Positions 22,295 through 32,433 of a DNA stretch of 64,000 nt are shown piece by piece. Origin of the DNA: Gautieria morchelliformis (taxonomy: Eukaryota > Basidiomycota > Agaricomycetes > Gomphales > Gomphaceae); assembly GCA_015179125.1 (NCBI GenBank), contig WHVA01000326.1, forward strand, positions 62,001 through 126,000, in the 5' to 3' direction. The translations under genes were made by a program, and so were the position numbers. The number at the start of each line of letters is the position of its first letter. The first letter of the stretch is position 1. The notes below the pieces were generated by a model, which searched no databases, had not been told where the DNA came from, and was given only the letters and a program-made list of their open reading frames with translations.

Positions 22295-25200
22295 GTCATG
22301 TTGAATCGATCGAGTATGATGTCGATGTAATGTCCTTGAGACATGATCAGTGTTCCCTCATCCCTATTCCTCTCAACTCTAATTCCCAAGATTTTCTTCA
22401 TTTCTCCTAAATCTGTTAAAAGGAATTTCCCATGAAGCTCCCCCTTGAGCTTAATCATCCCTCCTTTGGAGTCAGCAAATAGTCCAAAGTCGTCCACATA
22501 TACTGATATGACTTCGATTGAGTCCTTATCTTGTCTGATGTAGACGCATTCATCGGCTGTACTTTGATGGAAGCCGAGATCGAGTAGTAATTTGCGTAAG
22601 CGCTGATGCCAAGCTCGCCCCGATTGTTTGAGTCCGTAGAGCGCTCTGTATATTCTTAGAACGCGTCCAGATCCATCATCAAAACCGTCGGGCTGGCGCA
22701 TGTAGATCTCCTCATCTATGGTTGAATTGAGGTAGGCGCCTTTGACATCCATCATTTCGATTTCCCAATCGAGTGTGTTTGCGATCGCTAATAGAACACG
22801 TAGTGAATCGAATTTGACCACGGGTGAGGTTATCTCGTAGTAATCCATCCCTGGCCTCTGTGTGAATCCTTGAGCCACAACCCTTGCTTTAGCCTTATCG
22901 AATTGTCCGTCCGGTTGTGTTTTGACAGCGTATACCCATCGGCAACCGATAGCTACTCGTCCGGGTGGTAGTTCTGTTAACTCCCATGTTCCTAACGTCT
23001 TGTGTTGGTCCATCTCAATTTCCATCGCTTTCTCCCAGATCGGCGCATCATCACGTGATACCGCCGCTCTGTAATTCTCAGGTTCAGTGACGATTTCTCT
23101 CGTTATGTAAACCTGCTCGGTGCGTCCTGAATTATTCAGTTTCCGGTAATCCGGTCTTTGAGTGATACGTGCGCTCCGTCGGATCTCTGGAGCTGGCGCT
23201 TGTTCAGGTGGATCAGGAACGGGCGTTGTCTGGGGTGATGATGTCTGTGGGGTAGATGTGATCGGGCCCGGCACATGCTCGCGCGGTGAGTGCTCCCCCT
23301 CGAGCGGTGCCGTGTCGTCATCGTCGTTATCTGGGATAGGGTAGAGTTTGTTGTCGTTTTCGTCGAATGTAATATTTCTTGAAATTTGAACATGTTTTGA
23401 GGCTTTATTGTAATACCTCCAGGCTTTTGCATGTTCTGCTACTCCGACGAATATATGCTCTTCTGCCTTTGGATCAAGTTTGGCTCGACGTTGATCCGGC
23501 ACCATAACCCAGCAATTTGTCCCGAATTCCTCTAGACGTGCTATGTTCGGCTTCTTGCCGAATAGTGCTTGGAACGGCGTTGCGTCATCTCCAAGCGCTC
23601 GCGTGGGTGATCGATTTTTGATATAGCACGCGTAAGCCACGGCCTCGGGCCAGAGTATTTTTGGCAGGTTCTTGGCAAATATCATTGCCCGTGCGTGCTC
23701 GAGTAAGGTCCGGTTGAGTCGTTCGGCAATTCCATTCTGGGCTGGGGAGTATGGAGCTGTGGTCTCCATGATAATGCCATATTTTGCACAAAATTCCTTG
23801 AAATTTTTATTGACATATTCCCCTCCATTATCCGAGCGAAACCTCTTCAGTTTCTGACCTGTTTGGGTCTCGAGGAATGCCTTGTACGTCTCGAAGTGTC
23901 TGAGCGCTTCATCTTTGGTGCTCCCAAAATAGATTACGGTGTACCTTGATTTGATGTCCGTGAAAGAATAAAAGTATTTCTCACGCGATGGTCCCTCGGT
24001 CTGGGCAGGTCCCCATACATCGGATACTGTCAGGTCACCGACCTGTTCTACAGTGTCCTCGGCTCTTTTGGGGAACGGCTCCACATGCCGCTTGCCTTGT
24101 ATGCATGCCTTGCACTGGCTCGGCTCGTTTGACTCGTCGATCTCAAGTCCAGTAACTAGGTTGTTAGATTTCAACATTTTAATTGAGTTTATGTTGACGT
24201 GCCCGAGTATCCTGTGCCATTTGTCCCATGACCGTCCTTTTGCCGCTGCGGCAAAGTCCCGTGCCTCGACTGATCGAGTGACCCGTGCCTTCATACAGAA
24301 TAACCGCCCGCGCTTCTGTCCCTGTGCGAAGGTAACTCCGGCGCGTGATTTGAATTCGACGCCGGTGCCTGAAAATGTGGCCGTGTTGCCCTTATCAGTT
24401 AAACACCCTACGCTGATAAGGTTGTTCGGCGCATCCGGTGCATGCTTGACGTCACGTAGTTCGATCGTGTTCATCTTGGCACCGATCTTGAATTCCATGT
24501 ATATAGTGCCTCGGCCTTGTGTATGTAGTACCGCACCGGGTGAAATTCCTTCGATTTCAGATGGTTCCTCGGCATAGCTAGCGAAATCGTTTCGGCTTCG
24601 AGCTATATGTGTTGTTGCCGCTGAATCGGCTAGCCAGTCGGATGCAGATATAGCACTGTATGCTACCTCCTTAGATACAAATGCGAAATCCTTTTCTTCT
24701 GCTTGTTTGACTGTTTCTTTGTTCCCTGATTTGAACCACTTCGGTGCTTGGCCTTCCTTGCCACCACCTTTCGCCCAGCAGTCCTTCACGTAATGACCCT
24801 TCTTGCCGCAATTTCGGCACTTTCCCTTTGTTGCTCCTGAGTCGTCTTTCTTGGTCCTGTGACGTTGTTGCGCCTTAAGCGCCGTCTGCCGTGCCGATCC
24901 AGCTTTCCGTGCTCGATCCTCATCGAGGACCCGAGCTATTAATATATCAGCTGTTGTCCCGGCTCCACTGGCGTTTACTGCTGTAATAAACACCGACCAA
25001 GAATCTGGTAATGACGTCAGCAATGTGTTCGAGAACTCGGTGTCACTGATGTAATGCCCCCGCGCATTCAGTTCCTGTTGAATGCCGCGGAGCTTGCGTA
25101 CGTGCTCCTCCATGTTCGCGCCGTCCTCGGCAAGCGTCTGGAAGAAATCTCTTCGGAGATTTACAATCCCCACTGCTCCCTTAGATTCGAATATAGCTTG

Positions 25201-25565
25201 TAGACTAGTCCATACAGCAAACGCAGACATCGTCTGATTGATGTAAACTAGTTGTTCATCGGCAACTCTGAGGCAAATTTCTTTTCTGGCCTTCTTGTCC
25301 TTCCTTCTCCAATCGTCGATCTCCTGCTGCTCGCTCGCAGTGACGTTGTCGGCATCTGCCGATCTCGGTTCCGTCTCCCTGCCGATAGCCACGTCCCACA
25401 GATCTAAGTCATCGAGTATCCACTCGAGCCGCCGGCGCCACGCCGCGTAATTATCCCCGTTCAAGGGGTCGATCTTGTACGTGTTGTTGCTACTCGACAT
25501 CATCGATCGGTATTGAGTTATTGGAGTATAGAGGGTAGTTAGATTTGTAGTAGTTTAGTTATGCG

Positions 25566-25579
25566 CGGGGCCCATAACC
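25566..25579 (-). other. Primer-binding site of outer Copia
   Basis: On the minus strand GGTTATGGGCCCCG follows the LTR without a gap. It is complementary, with one wobble or mismatch, to the anticodon arm of eukaryotic initiator tRNA-Met (GGGCTCATAACC). Priming from an internal tRNA site is known for Drosophila copia. Confidence 0.6.
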
Positions 25580-25800
25580 TGTGGAATGAAGGAGATATAA
25601 TAATCTGATATTCTACGATCTGTACAAGATCATCTGTCCTTATATACTAATTATGATGTTCCTATATTACCAATCTCTTCGAGCTGCTGTGCCGATGCGA
25701 TGCCGGTGCACCAGCAACCCGGGGTCGAGAGCGATCTCGAACCTCCGGCTAAATGCGTGCCGGCTCTGCCTCGGCGGTGTCATCGTCCCGATTACTAACA
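25580..25800 (-). repeat. 5' LTR of outer Copia
   Basis: A 221-bp LTR nearly identical to the copy at 16049. It abuts the primer-binding site at 25566-25579. A related solo LTR lies at 30078-30300. Confidence 0.9.
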
Positions 25801-26087
25801 GGAAGTTGCCCGCGGGGAGGACAGGACACGCTGCCGGTACGCGACCCCACACCCAGTCAGACCAATATAAGACAGGGTGGAGAAAAAAAAGGAGGAAACC
25901 CGGGAAGAAAAGGGACTCCGTAGAGGAACTCTGGCAAGCAAGGGCACCGGGTGAGACAGGACGGAACCGTCCAAGCCGCCAAACCGCCAACCTGGACAAC
26001 GTCGGCCAAGGACACGGTGGGGACGACGAAGAGCAGAAGGGGGGTGAAAGAAACAAAAGCGGAACAGGGTCGTCGAAGACAGGGAAA
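25801..26087. other. Unassigned GC-rich spacer
   Basis: Between the outer Copia LTR and repeat copy A. Purine-rich on the plus strand (A8 run, GAAGAGCAGAAGGGG). No protein, RNA or repeat family was recognised. Confidence 0.35.
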
Positions 26088-28108
26088 GGCCACGCACGTA
26101 TCAGGCGATACCCACCTATGATTACAGCGGCAGTGCGTCGAGCATGGGGAAGGAGCGCGTAACCCGCTACGTTCATGCTCGACACCCGGAGGTCTATCCC
26201 AATGCGGCTTTGCAAGAGGGCGAGGATTTGAAGACGCATCCAGATGGTATTCTTATGAGATTTTCCCGGCGTAAAGTGGGAGGGATCGGGGATCGATAAA
26301 CATCAATCCAAGTTACCTGCTGCCCTGCACGCCATGCAAACAACACCCATCAAAGACAGAATTTCCAAGTACCAGACTAGGCGCAAAATGTTGGATTTTC
26401 AGGCGGCAGGCGTCGTCTACAGAGACGATAGCCAATTTTTCCTCTGCGCAATTCAATTCAATCAAGTGTTATGCTTACTCTACTAGAGAGTGTCATTCCG
26501 GGGGATCCCCTTGCGCATGAAGTTGTTCATATCGCTGGCAGCGATCTGCATGTACCTGTACCTGTACATGGGGGCATGGGGTTAGCATGACGGCGGCAAG
26601 GGACAGTACTAGTATTATTCACGTGGCCCTGTTTCCCTCGAAGTTTTCTTTAGCACATCTCTAGCACATATTGCCAGGGTAAGGTCAAAGAAGGCGTGGC
26701 CACTGGCAGAAGGAGAATTCTTGAGCAGCGAGAATATCAAGGGTGGGAACGGCCTGCCTCCTGGCCGCTAAGTCTGTCGATAACGGCTACTAATGAGCCA
26801 TGGCCGGCTCTCCCTGTTGTTCGTGAATGAACAAGGCATTGTTCTGGAGCACGTCAACCATTGGAGTCTTCTCCGGTCAAACCACCGCACGTATCTCGTA
26901 CTACTTGCAAGTTACTATAATAATGAATGGAGGACGAAAAAATCGTATACCCGATCACGCCAACATATGCGAAGCCGGGACTCATGATATCCAGGTTTGG
27001 TGCAATTGCATTCGTTATGCAGCCTACGGACACAAAACTAGACGGATATAAACAACCTGAAGGGTATGATTGTAAAGAATGTTCGTGTTTGGGCTTGTGT
27101 GGCCTCACGTGCCCACCTCCCTGTCAGTCCTCCGCACCTCACCATCGATGCGCGATATTCACATGAGTGGAACATATAAAGTCGATGCCCGATGGTCGTC
27201 AGCCCTCAAGCGTTGAGGATCCATGTCATCTGTTGTAAGATTAAATGATCTGTAATCTGTAATATGGATCTCAGTGTTTGAACGCGACAGCATAGCCAAA
27301 CGACTAGTATATTCACCTGTAATATGGATCTACAATATACAGGTGAGTTAAGACAAATAGATACTAAATGATTTGTCTCACCTCAGTGTTTGAACGCGAC
27401 AGCGTAGCCAAACGACTGAGGAGAGCGTTCTAACAGTGTCCTACTTATACTATAAGAGACTATTGTTCTAGACTAAAGGGGACAACAAAAGAGTAGAAAG
27501 AACAATAGACACAATGGATGGTCCACTCGCATATACCCTGCGACCTAGTACAATGCGCGGCTGTCACGTGTTTGCATTATGCCCACGGTCACGTGCCCGC
27601 AGTACCCGCAGCTCCAACATCTGTTGCCACTCGATGTCGTCCCGCAGGATGTCCTTGATGACCATTTCCGGCGACGTGATGGGATCTTTCGACATCTGCG
27701 AGACGTTTCGTTTGTCAACTCCTGAATGACCTGAATGGTCTTTTTTGAGGTGTCAATTGACGATATACCTGGCCATGGACCAGTAGGCGCATCCTGGAGC
27801 CGGACATCGCCAGGCATGTAACTCGGCGCGGTAGACGCGCTCCGGGGTCGTCAAGACCTGGGGACTCCCTACCCTCAACCCCGCCCCTGTTAGGAGTTGA
27901 GTTCACCTCCGATGTGGCTGAGGATGTGCAGGTAGTACAGCCTTTTCTTCTTCCCATTCACCGTCTCCTTACCCAAACCTCCCTCCGAACTTTGGCCGCC
28001 TTTGCCTTAGTGGGCGGCTGTGGCCTGTGCGAGCTGGAGGTGAAATGGAGGCGTATGGGGATGGGAGGAAGTAATATGAGGCGGCAATCGGCGGTGGAGG
28101 GGCAGGTA
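26088..28108. repeat. Duplicated segment, copy A (hit by a solo LTR)
   Basis: This segment recurs at 30391-31700 (copy B) and 34640-35432 (copy C). Shared blocks include TATCAGGCGATACCACC-like starts, GCATGTACCTGTACCTGTAC and the stretch around TATAATAATGAATGGAGG. Copy A begins upstream of the glutaredoxin-like gene's 3' side and ends at CAGGTAA (28108), where copy B also changes context. The part 27620-28108 corresponds to a zinc-finger-like gene best seen at 31196-31860 on the minus strand. Copies differ by several percent with small indels. It is probably a segmental duplication carrying a gene end, not a classical transposon, as I found no terminal repeats. Confidence 0.75.
27234..27619. 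mobile_element. Solo LTR (386 bp) in repeat copy A
   Basis: Comparison with copy B near 31220 reveals an insertion that begins TGTAAGATT, ends GCTCCAACA and is flanked by TCTGT on both sides (27229-27233 and 27620-27624). Inside, a motif starting TCAGTGTTTGAACGCGACAG is present twice, about 110 bp apart (near 27272 and 27383). TG..CA ends plus a 5-bp duplication indicate a solo LTR. No parent element is in the window. Confidence 0.8.
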
Positions 28109-28802
28109 ACCATACTGTGGAAAGACGTTGCCCGTCCCATGCACCCCGGCTTCCTCTAGTACTTGTTCAAGAACTCCGGTCTCATGCAGATGCTGTAAAT
28201 TGTCGTAACCACCCAGTGAACGTCCACGCAATATGATATTGGGAAATGTGGCCTGATCCGTCAGACGAGTGAGCAGACGATTGATAATGTCGCCATCATC
28301 TGCGTCACGGCGTGAAACACATTAATGCTCAAGCATGTGCTGGAGTACTTAGACCTCGCAAATCCACCTCCACAATGTGGGGTACCGGATTCAAGCCATA
28401 CCGAGCAAGGAGATCTTTGTCCCGCCGGGAGTATCTGCAGAACAAACCAGAAGGCGACTTTGAAACAGGCCGGGACACTAGTGCCAGTATTTACCAGCAG
28501 ACTCACGGACATTAGCTCTTGCTGAACACTATCAGAGGCGTCTGATATCTAATTTTGCGATTCGCTGAGGGCATAGCTTGGAGTTTATAGGTTCTCCAGG
28601 GACCCAGACGGAGGGAGCTATCGGTCCCGAGGGATCAAGGGTATGCGGTAAAACATGCTTTCACGGTGTGTGCCACCGGGTACAAAAGACCGTTGAGTTC
28701 GTCGCTTGTCACGGCGTATAACGAAGTGCGAAGAATGAGGAACAGTGTCGCGACGCCTGCTGCAAGTCCAAAGAGGATCCACTTTCCTTCGATAAAATCG
28801 GT
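28109..28802 (-). pseudogene. Membrane-anchored glutaredoxin-like gene with a stop before the active site
   Basis: Minus-strand exons read a transmembrane segment (28802-28656: WILFGLAAGVATLFLI), then a thioredoxin-fold glutaredoxin. Exon 28541-28507 encodes PLIVFSKS, then TAA, then C-P; exon 28434-28355 continues YSRRDKDLLARYGLNPVPHI; the exon from 28299 gives ATFPNIILRGRSLGGYDNL and LHETGVLEQVLEEAGV. Together the redox motif is CPYS, but the codon just before it is TAA where aromatic residues (Y or W) are usual. No ATG is found in frame before the membrane segment, and the C-terminal end runs into repeat copy A. N-terminal anchor plus the TFPN..GRSLGG pattern fits the Grx6/Grx7-like secretory-pathway branch. 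The gene faces away from the Rab escort gene, with only about 100 bp between them. Confidence 0.7.
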
Positions 28803-29480
28803 TTACTGGTACTGTGGCGTGGCTGAGCTCGAACCGGGAAGACAGCTCGGAACGGTCCAACCCTAACTTCCCAATCGTTGCGACTTCCCTCGGCTAAGTA
28901 TGGATACACATTTCGACGTGCTTGTGTTAGGGACGGGACTGACGCAATCCATAACCGCCGCGTGAGTCCACCGCGCAACGGTGCGGTGCGCCTGTTACTG
29001 TCTTGAGAGTTAAATCCTCCATAGTGCACTGGCCAAGGCCGGCTTCAAAGTGGCGCACGTCGACCAAAACGCTTATTACGGCGCGGATGAGGCCTCGCTC
29101 GCGCGGGATGAGCTCCTAGAATGGTCGCGTCGCCCGTCGGCGCGCTACTTCGATTTCACCGTGTCGTCCTCGTCCTCTGAGAGCCCGTTGCCCTTTGTGC
29201 GGTCATACGCTCTCTCGCTCGCGCCGGCGCTCATCCCGTCTTCAGGGCCCCTTATAAATGCGCTGATTCTGTCGGGCGTATCGCGGTACGGCCCATTCAG
29301 GCTGCTCGACGCCGTGTTCACATTCACAGGCCGCCGCGGCGCGGGCGCACTGGAGCGCGTCCCCGCGACCAAGGCGGACATATTCAAAGCGCACGACATT
29401 GCGCTCGTGGACAAGCGGAAGCTCATGCGATTTCTGCAGTTCGCGGCGGGGGATTCCGATTTCGAGGACAGGGCAGAGGT

Positions 29481-29495
29481 GGGGGGGGGGGGGGG
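29481..29495 (+). repeat. G15 homopolymer in the Rab escort gene
   Basis: Fifteen consecutive G residues coincide with a frame change between EDRAEV and the PFGDFLRDKFALGVEAR frame. It may be a true slippage mutation or a base-calling error. Confidence 0.7.
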
Positions 29496-30077
29496 CAGCG
29501 GGATAGGCCGTTTGGGGATTTTCTGCGGGACAAGTTTGCGTTGGGCGTGGAAGCGCGGGCGGCGATCCTCTATGCGTTGGCGTACTGCGCCTCCGCCTCG
29601 GGTGAGTTTGTTTGCCATTCATTGAGGTTCAGTTTAAGTAACGTCTGTGGAAGAGCCTACGCTGACGGTGGTCACGGGGAGCTTGCCCAAGGGTTCTGTC
29701 GGCGCGTGCTCTGTGGCATTACTACGTGATCTGGCATCGTTTTCCAGAACATACGCCGTCAATGGTTTCTCGGCCGGAAAATTCTTTCGCTGAGGCTGCC
29801 GTTGGAGGCTGATCGCGCTTCAATTCGTCTACAAGACGTGCCTCATGTATTGACCGCAGACGTGGTCATTGCGTCCAGAGATTACTTGCCGGCGTCGGTC
29901 TTGCCTGAACCTGACACCACCGAAGCATCGGCGTATGCTTGTGGGATCGTGATCGTTGACCGTCCGATAGCCGTTCCTCCATCTGCGCAAGCGTCAGCTG
30001 GAACACCCTCACACGAAGCTCCAGTCGACGATGTAGAGAATACGGCACCAGATGATGCCCAGATTGATACTGCGGTT

Positions 30078-30300
30078 TGTTAGTAATCGGGACGATAACA
30101 CCGCCGAGGCAGAGCCGGCACGCACTTAGCCGGAGGTTCGAGATCGCTCTCGACCCCGGATGCTGGTACACCGGCACGGCATCGGCACAGCATCAGCTCG
30201 AAGGATTGGTAATATAGGAACATCATGTTTAGTATATAAGGACAGACGATCTTGTACAGATCGTAGAATAATCAGTTTATTTTATCTCCTTCGTTCCACA
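30078..30300 (+). mobile_element. Solo Copia LTR (223 bp) inside the Rab escort gene
   Basis: TGTTAGTAATC..TTCCACA, flanked by CGGTT at 30073-30077 and 30301-30305. It is homologous to the 221-bp LTRs of the outer Copia (16049, 25580) in reverse orientation. It interrupts the exon between DTAV- and FAPGSLPEGKAP-coding sequence; the second copy of this exon at 32434 lacks it. Confidence 0.93.
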
Positions 30301-30390
30301 CGGTTCTCATGTTTGCGCCGGGCTCCCTGCCAGAGGGCAAGGCGCCCATCGTCGTGCGCGTCCTGCAGATGGGGGAAGGCACGCATGTTG

Positions 30391-31700
30391 TATTTGAGGC
30401 TGGCTGGCGTCGTCTACAGAGACGATACCAAAATATTCCTCTGCGCAATTCAATCCAATCAAGTGTTATACTTACTTTACTAGAGAGTGTCATTCTGGGG
30501 GATCCCCTTGCGCGTGAAGTTGGTCATATCGCTGGCAGCGATCTGCATGTACCTGTACCTGTACATGGGGGCATGGGGTTAGCATGACGCCTGGCAAGGG
30601 AAAGTACTAGTATTATTCACGTGGCCCTGTTTCCCTCGAAGTTTTCTTTAGCACATCTCTAGGAGCTATTGCCAGAGTAAGGTCAAAGAAGGCGTGGCCA
30701 CTGGCAGAAGGAGAATTCTTGAGCAGCGAGAATATCAAGGGTGGGAACGGCCTGCCTCCTGGCCGCTAAGTCTGTCGATAACGGCTACTAATGAGTCATG
30801 GCCGGCTCTCCCTGCTGTGCGTGAATGAACAAGGCATTGTTCTGGAGCACGTCAACCATTGGAGTCTTCTCCGGTCAAACCACCGCACGTATCTCGTACT
30901 ACTTGCAAGTTACTATAATAATGAATGGAGGACGAAAAAATCGTATACCCGATCACGCCAACATATGCGAAGCCGGGACTCATGATATCCAGGTTTGGTG
31001 CAATTGCATTCGTTATGCAGCCTACGGACACAAAACTAGACGGCTATAAACAACTTTATGATTGTAAAGAATGTTCGTGTTTGGGCTTGTGTGGCCTCAC
31101 GTGCCCACCTCTCGTCAGTCTCCGCACCTCACCAGCGATTCGCGATATTCACATGAGTGGAACATATAAAGTCGATGCCCGATGGTCGTCAGCCCTCAAG
31201 CGTTGAGGATCCATGTCATCTGTTGCCACTCGATGTCGTCCCGCAGTATGTCCTGGATGACGAATTCCGGCGGCTTGACGCCATCTATCAAGCTCTGCGA
31301 GACGGTTCGGTCGTCGACTCTTAAATGACCTGAATGATGCTCTTTGAGGTGTCGACTGACGAGAGACCTGGCCATGGACCAGTAGGCGCATCCTGGGGCC
31401 GGACATCGCCAGGCATGTGACTCGGCGCGGTCGACGCGCTCCGGGGTCGTCAAGACCTGGGGACTCCCTACCCTCAACCCCGCCCCTCTTATGAGTTGGA
31501 GTTCACCTCCGATGTGGGTGAGGATGTGCAGGTAGTACTGCCTGTTAGTCTTCCCATTTACGTTGAATGGACACCGACCACCACTGTTGGAGTTCAACAC
31601 GCAGTGTTTGTCGATGGGGGTGAGAGCTGGAGGTGAAACGGAGGCGTATGGGGATGGGGGAAGTAATATGAGGCAATCGGCGGTGGAGGGGCAGGTAATG
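30391..31700. repeat. Duplicated segment, copy B
   Basis: A left-truncated copy of the segment at 26088-28108 without the solo LTR. It starts inside the repeat at the equivalent of about 34931 in copy C. It runs through the block shared with copy A until CAGGTAA near 31699, after which the zinc-finger-like gene continues into its own upstream exon. Confidence 0.75.
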
Positions 31701-31860
31701 CCCCTTCGGTCACATAGACGGGACTGACACCCAGCGACTCTCCAACAGTCGCGGTGGGTGGTTCGGGTGCGGTGTAGCGCGCCCGTCCCTCGTCGTGATA
31801 GAATGTTGTGAGGACGCTGGGTGTAATCCCAGCAGAACTATTGATAGCCTTCATAAGCAT
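31196..31860 (-). CDS. Zinc-finger-like gene fragment, best preserved family copy
   Basis: Two minus-strand coding parts. The upstream one (31860 to about 31700) reads MLMKAINSSAGITPSVLTTF and continues to a Pro/Thr-rich stretch. The downstream one (about 31575-31196) contains RCPFNVNGKTNRQYYLHILT followed by HIGGEL, then WRCPAPGCAYWSMARSLVSR followed by HLKEHH, a C-x4-C-x(12)-H-x(4)-H arrangement like a C2H2 finger. It ends VIQDILRDDIEWQQ. An intron between the parts, ending at AACTCCAACAG, is plausible. Relatives at 27620-28108 and 5645-5870 are less well kept. Function is unknown; a DNA-binding role is inference. It may itself be incomplete. Confidence 0.45.
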
Positions 31861-32433
31861 TTGATCATGAGCTAGTGTGATACCAAGTACCTTGTTGTGG
31901 AATTAAGCCATGGTGCAGAATGCCCAAATGCCAATGCAATACTGGGCAACGTGCCCATCTGTATGGGTTGGTGAGGACACATTGCTGTGCCCATCAGTCG
32001 CTCACCCGGTGTGTGTGTGTGTGGGATGGCAGCCTCAGAGCTGCAGGTGTCCTCGGCCATGGGGATGGGTGTGGACAGCGGTCACTGTGTAGAACAAACT
32101 ACTTATATATACAGCTTCGCTGGCAATTCAAAGGTCACGCGACACTCCTTTGTTCAAACGCATGCGGCAACTGACGCCGTAGACTCGAACCCAGCCTCGC
32201 TAAGTATGATAACGGTTAGAAGATAGTCGTTCTAATGTTATCTAGCAAAGTAATATGAAATAGATTATGGAGACTGGTTCAAGTCTAATTACTTAGTACC
32301 GGGTACGGGTACGTGGTCTACAAGTCAAAATATGTATGTAATGAATGCATGAACAGGCTGTATACGACGTTATTTAGGTGGCTGCTGTGAGATAGCGGCA
32401 CAGTACTCGCTCGCTCTAGTCTCGCGTGTGTTT
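31861..32433. other. Spacer inside the split Rab escort gene, no gene recognised
   Basis: The stretch contains a (TG)n run near 32010 and a B-box-like GGGTTCGAGTC on the minus strand near 32190, without a foldable tRNA around it. No coding signal was found. Confidence 0.4.

Larger units (their letters stand above)
16049..25800 (-). mobile_element. Outer Ty1/Copia element, split by a younger Copia
   Basis: A minus-strand Copia with 221-bp LTRs at 16049-16269 and 25580-25800 (TGTGGAA..ACTAACA). They differ at about two positions by eye, about 1 percent, so it is young. The main coding part runs 25503-22300: gag with CRNCGKKGHYVKDCW, protease DWLADSAATTHIA, integrase with CKACIQGKRH, VSDVWGP, RSDNGGEYVN and QNGIAERLNRTLLEHARAM, then RT with YVDDFGLFAD. 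The RNase H part is at 17035-16270 (STTEAEYMALTEG, LRSDNLGAI, TKGLD). The two parts are separated by the element at 17036-22294. Apart from that insertion it shows only about one break. The 5-bp flanks (GTACA left, GGAAG right) do not match, which is unexpected for an insertion this young. Confidence 0.92.
28900..30390 (+). pseudogene. MRS6: Rab escort protein (REP/GDI family), 5' part, interrupted
   Basis: Rab escort proteins bind Rab GTPases and present them to geranylgeranyl transferase. Exon 1 (28900-28961) encodes MDTHFDVLVLGTGLTQSITA, the FAD-fold-like GDI/REP N-terminus; after a 63-bp intron (28962-29024) it continues ALAKAGFKVAHVDQNAYYG. Later parts include KADIFKAHDIALVDKRKLMR, a shortened GGHGELAQGFCR block and RLPLEADRASIRLQDVPHVL. 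A run of 15 G (29481-29495) shifts the frame, and the segment normally between LAYC and GHGELAQGFC is largely missing. The gene is then cut by a solo LTR (30078-30300) and runs into repeat copy B at about 30390. The 3' part reappears at 32434. This copy cannot make a normal protein. Confidence 0.85.

Noticed and set aside
25653-26239. Overlapping frames on both strands in the GC-rich spacer
   Set aside because: Start inside an LTR and end inside a repeat copy, Arg/Pro-rich and without any recognisable domain.
26793-27166. Short frames such as MSHGRLSLLFVNEQ repeated at 30791
   Set aside because: They are conserved only because the DNA segment is duplicated; overlapping frames are equally similar and none has a domain or splice context.
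29145-29622. Minus-strand frames over the Rab escort gene
   Set aside because: Antisense of a recognised exon with matching family motifs on the plus strand.
32160-32240. Possible tRNA gene on the minus strand (B-box-like GGGTTCGAGTC)
   Set aside because: The distance to any A-box-like sequence is too short and no cloverleaf or anticodon arm can be drawn. At most a degraded tRNA-derived scrap.
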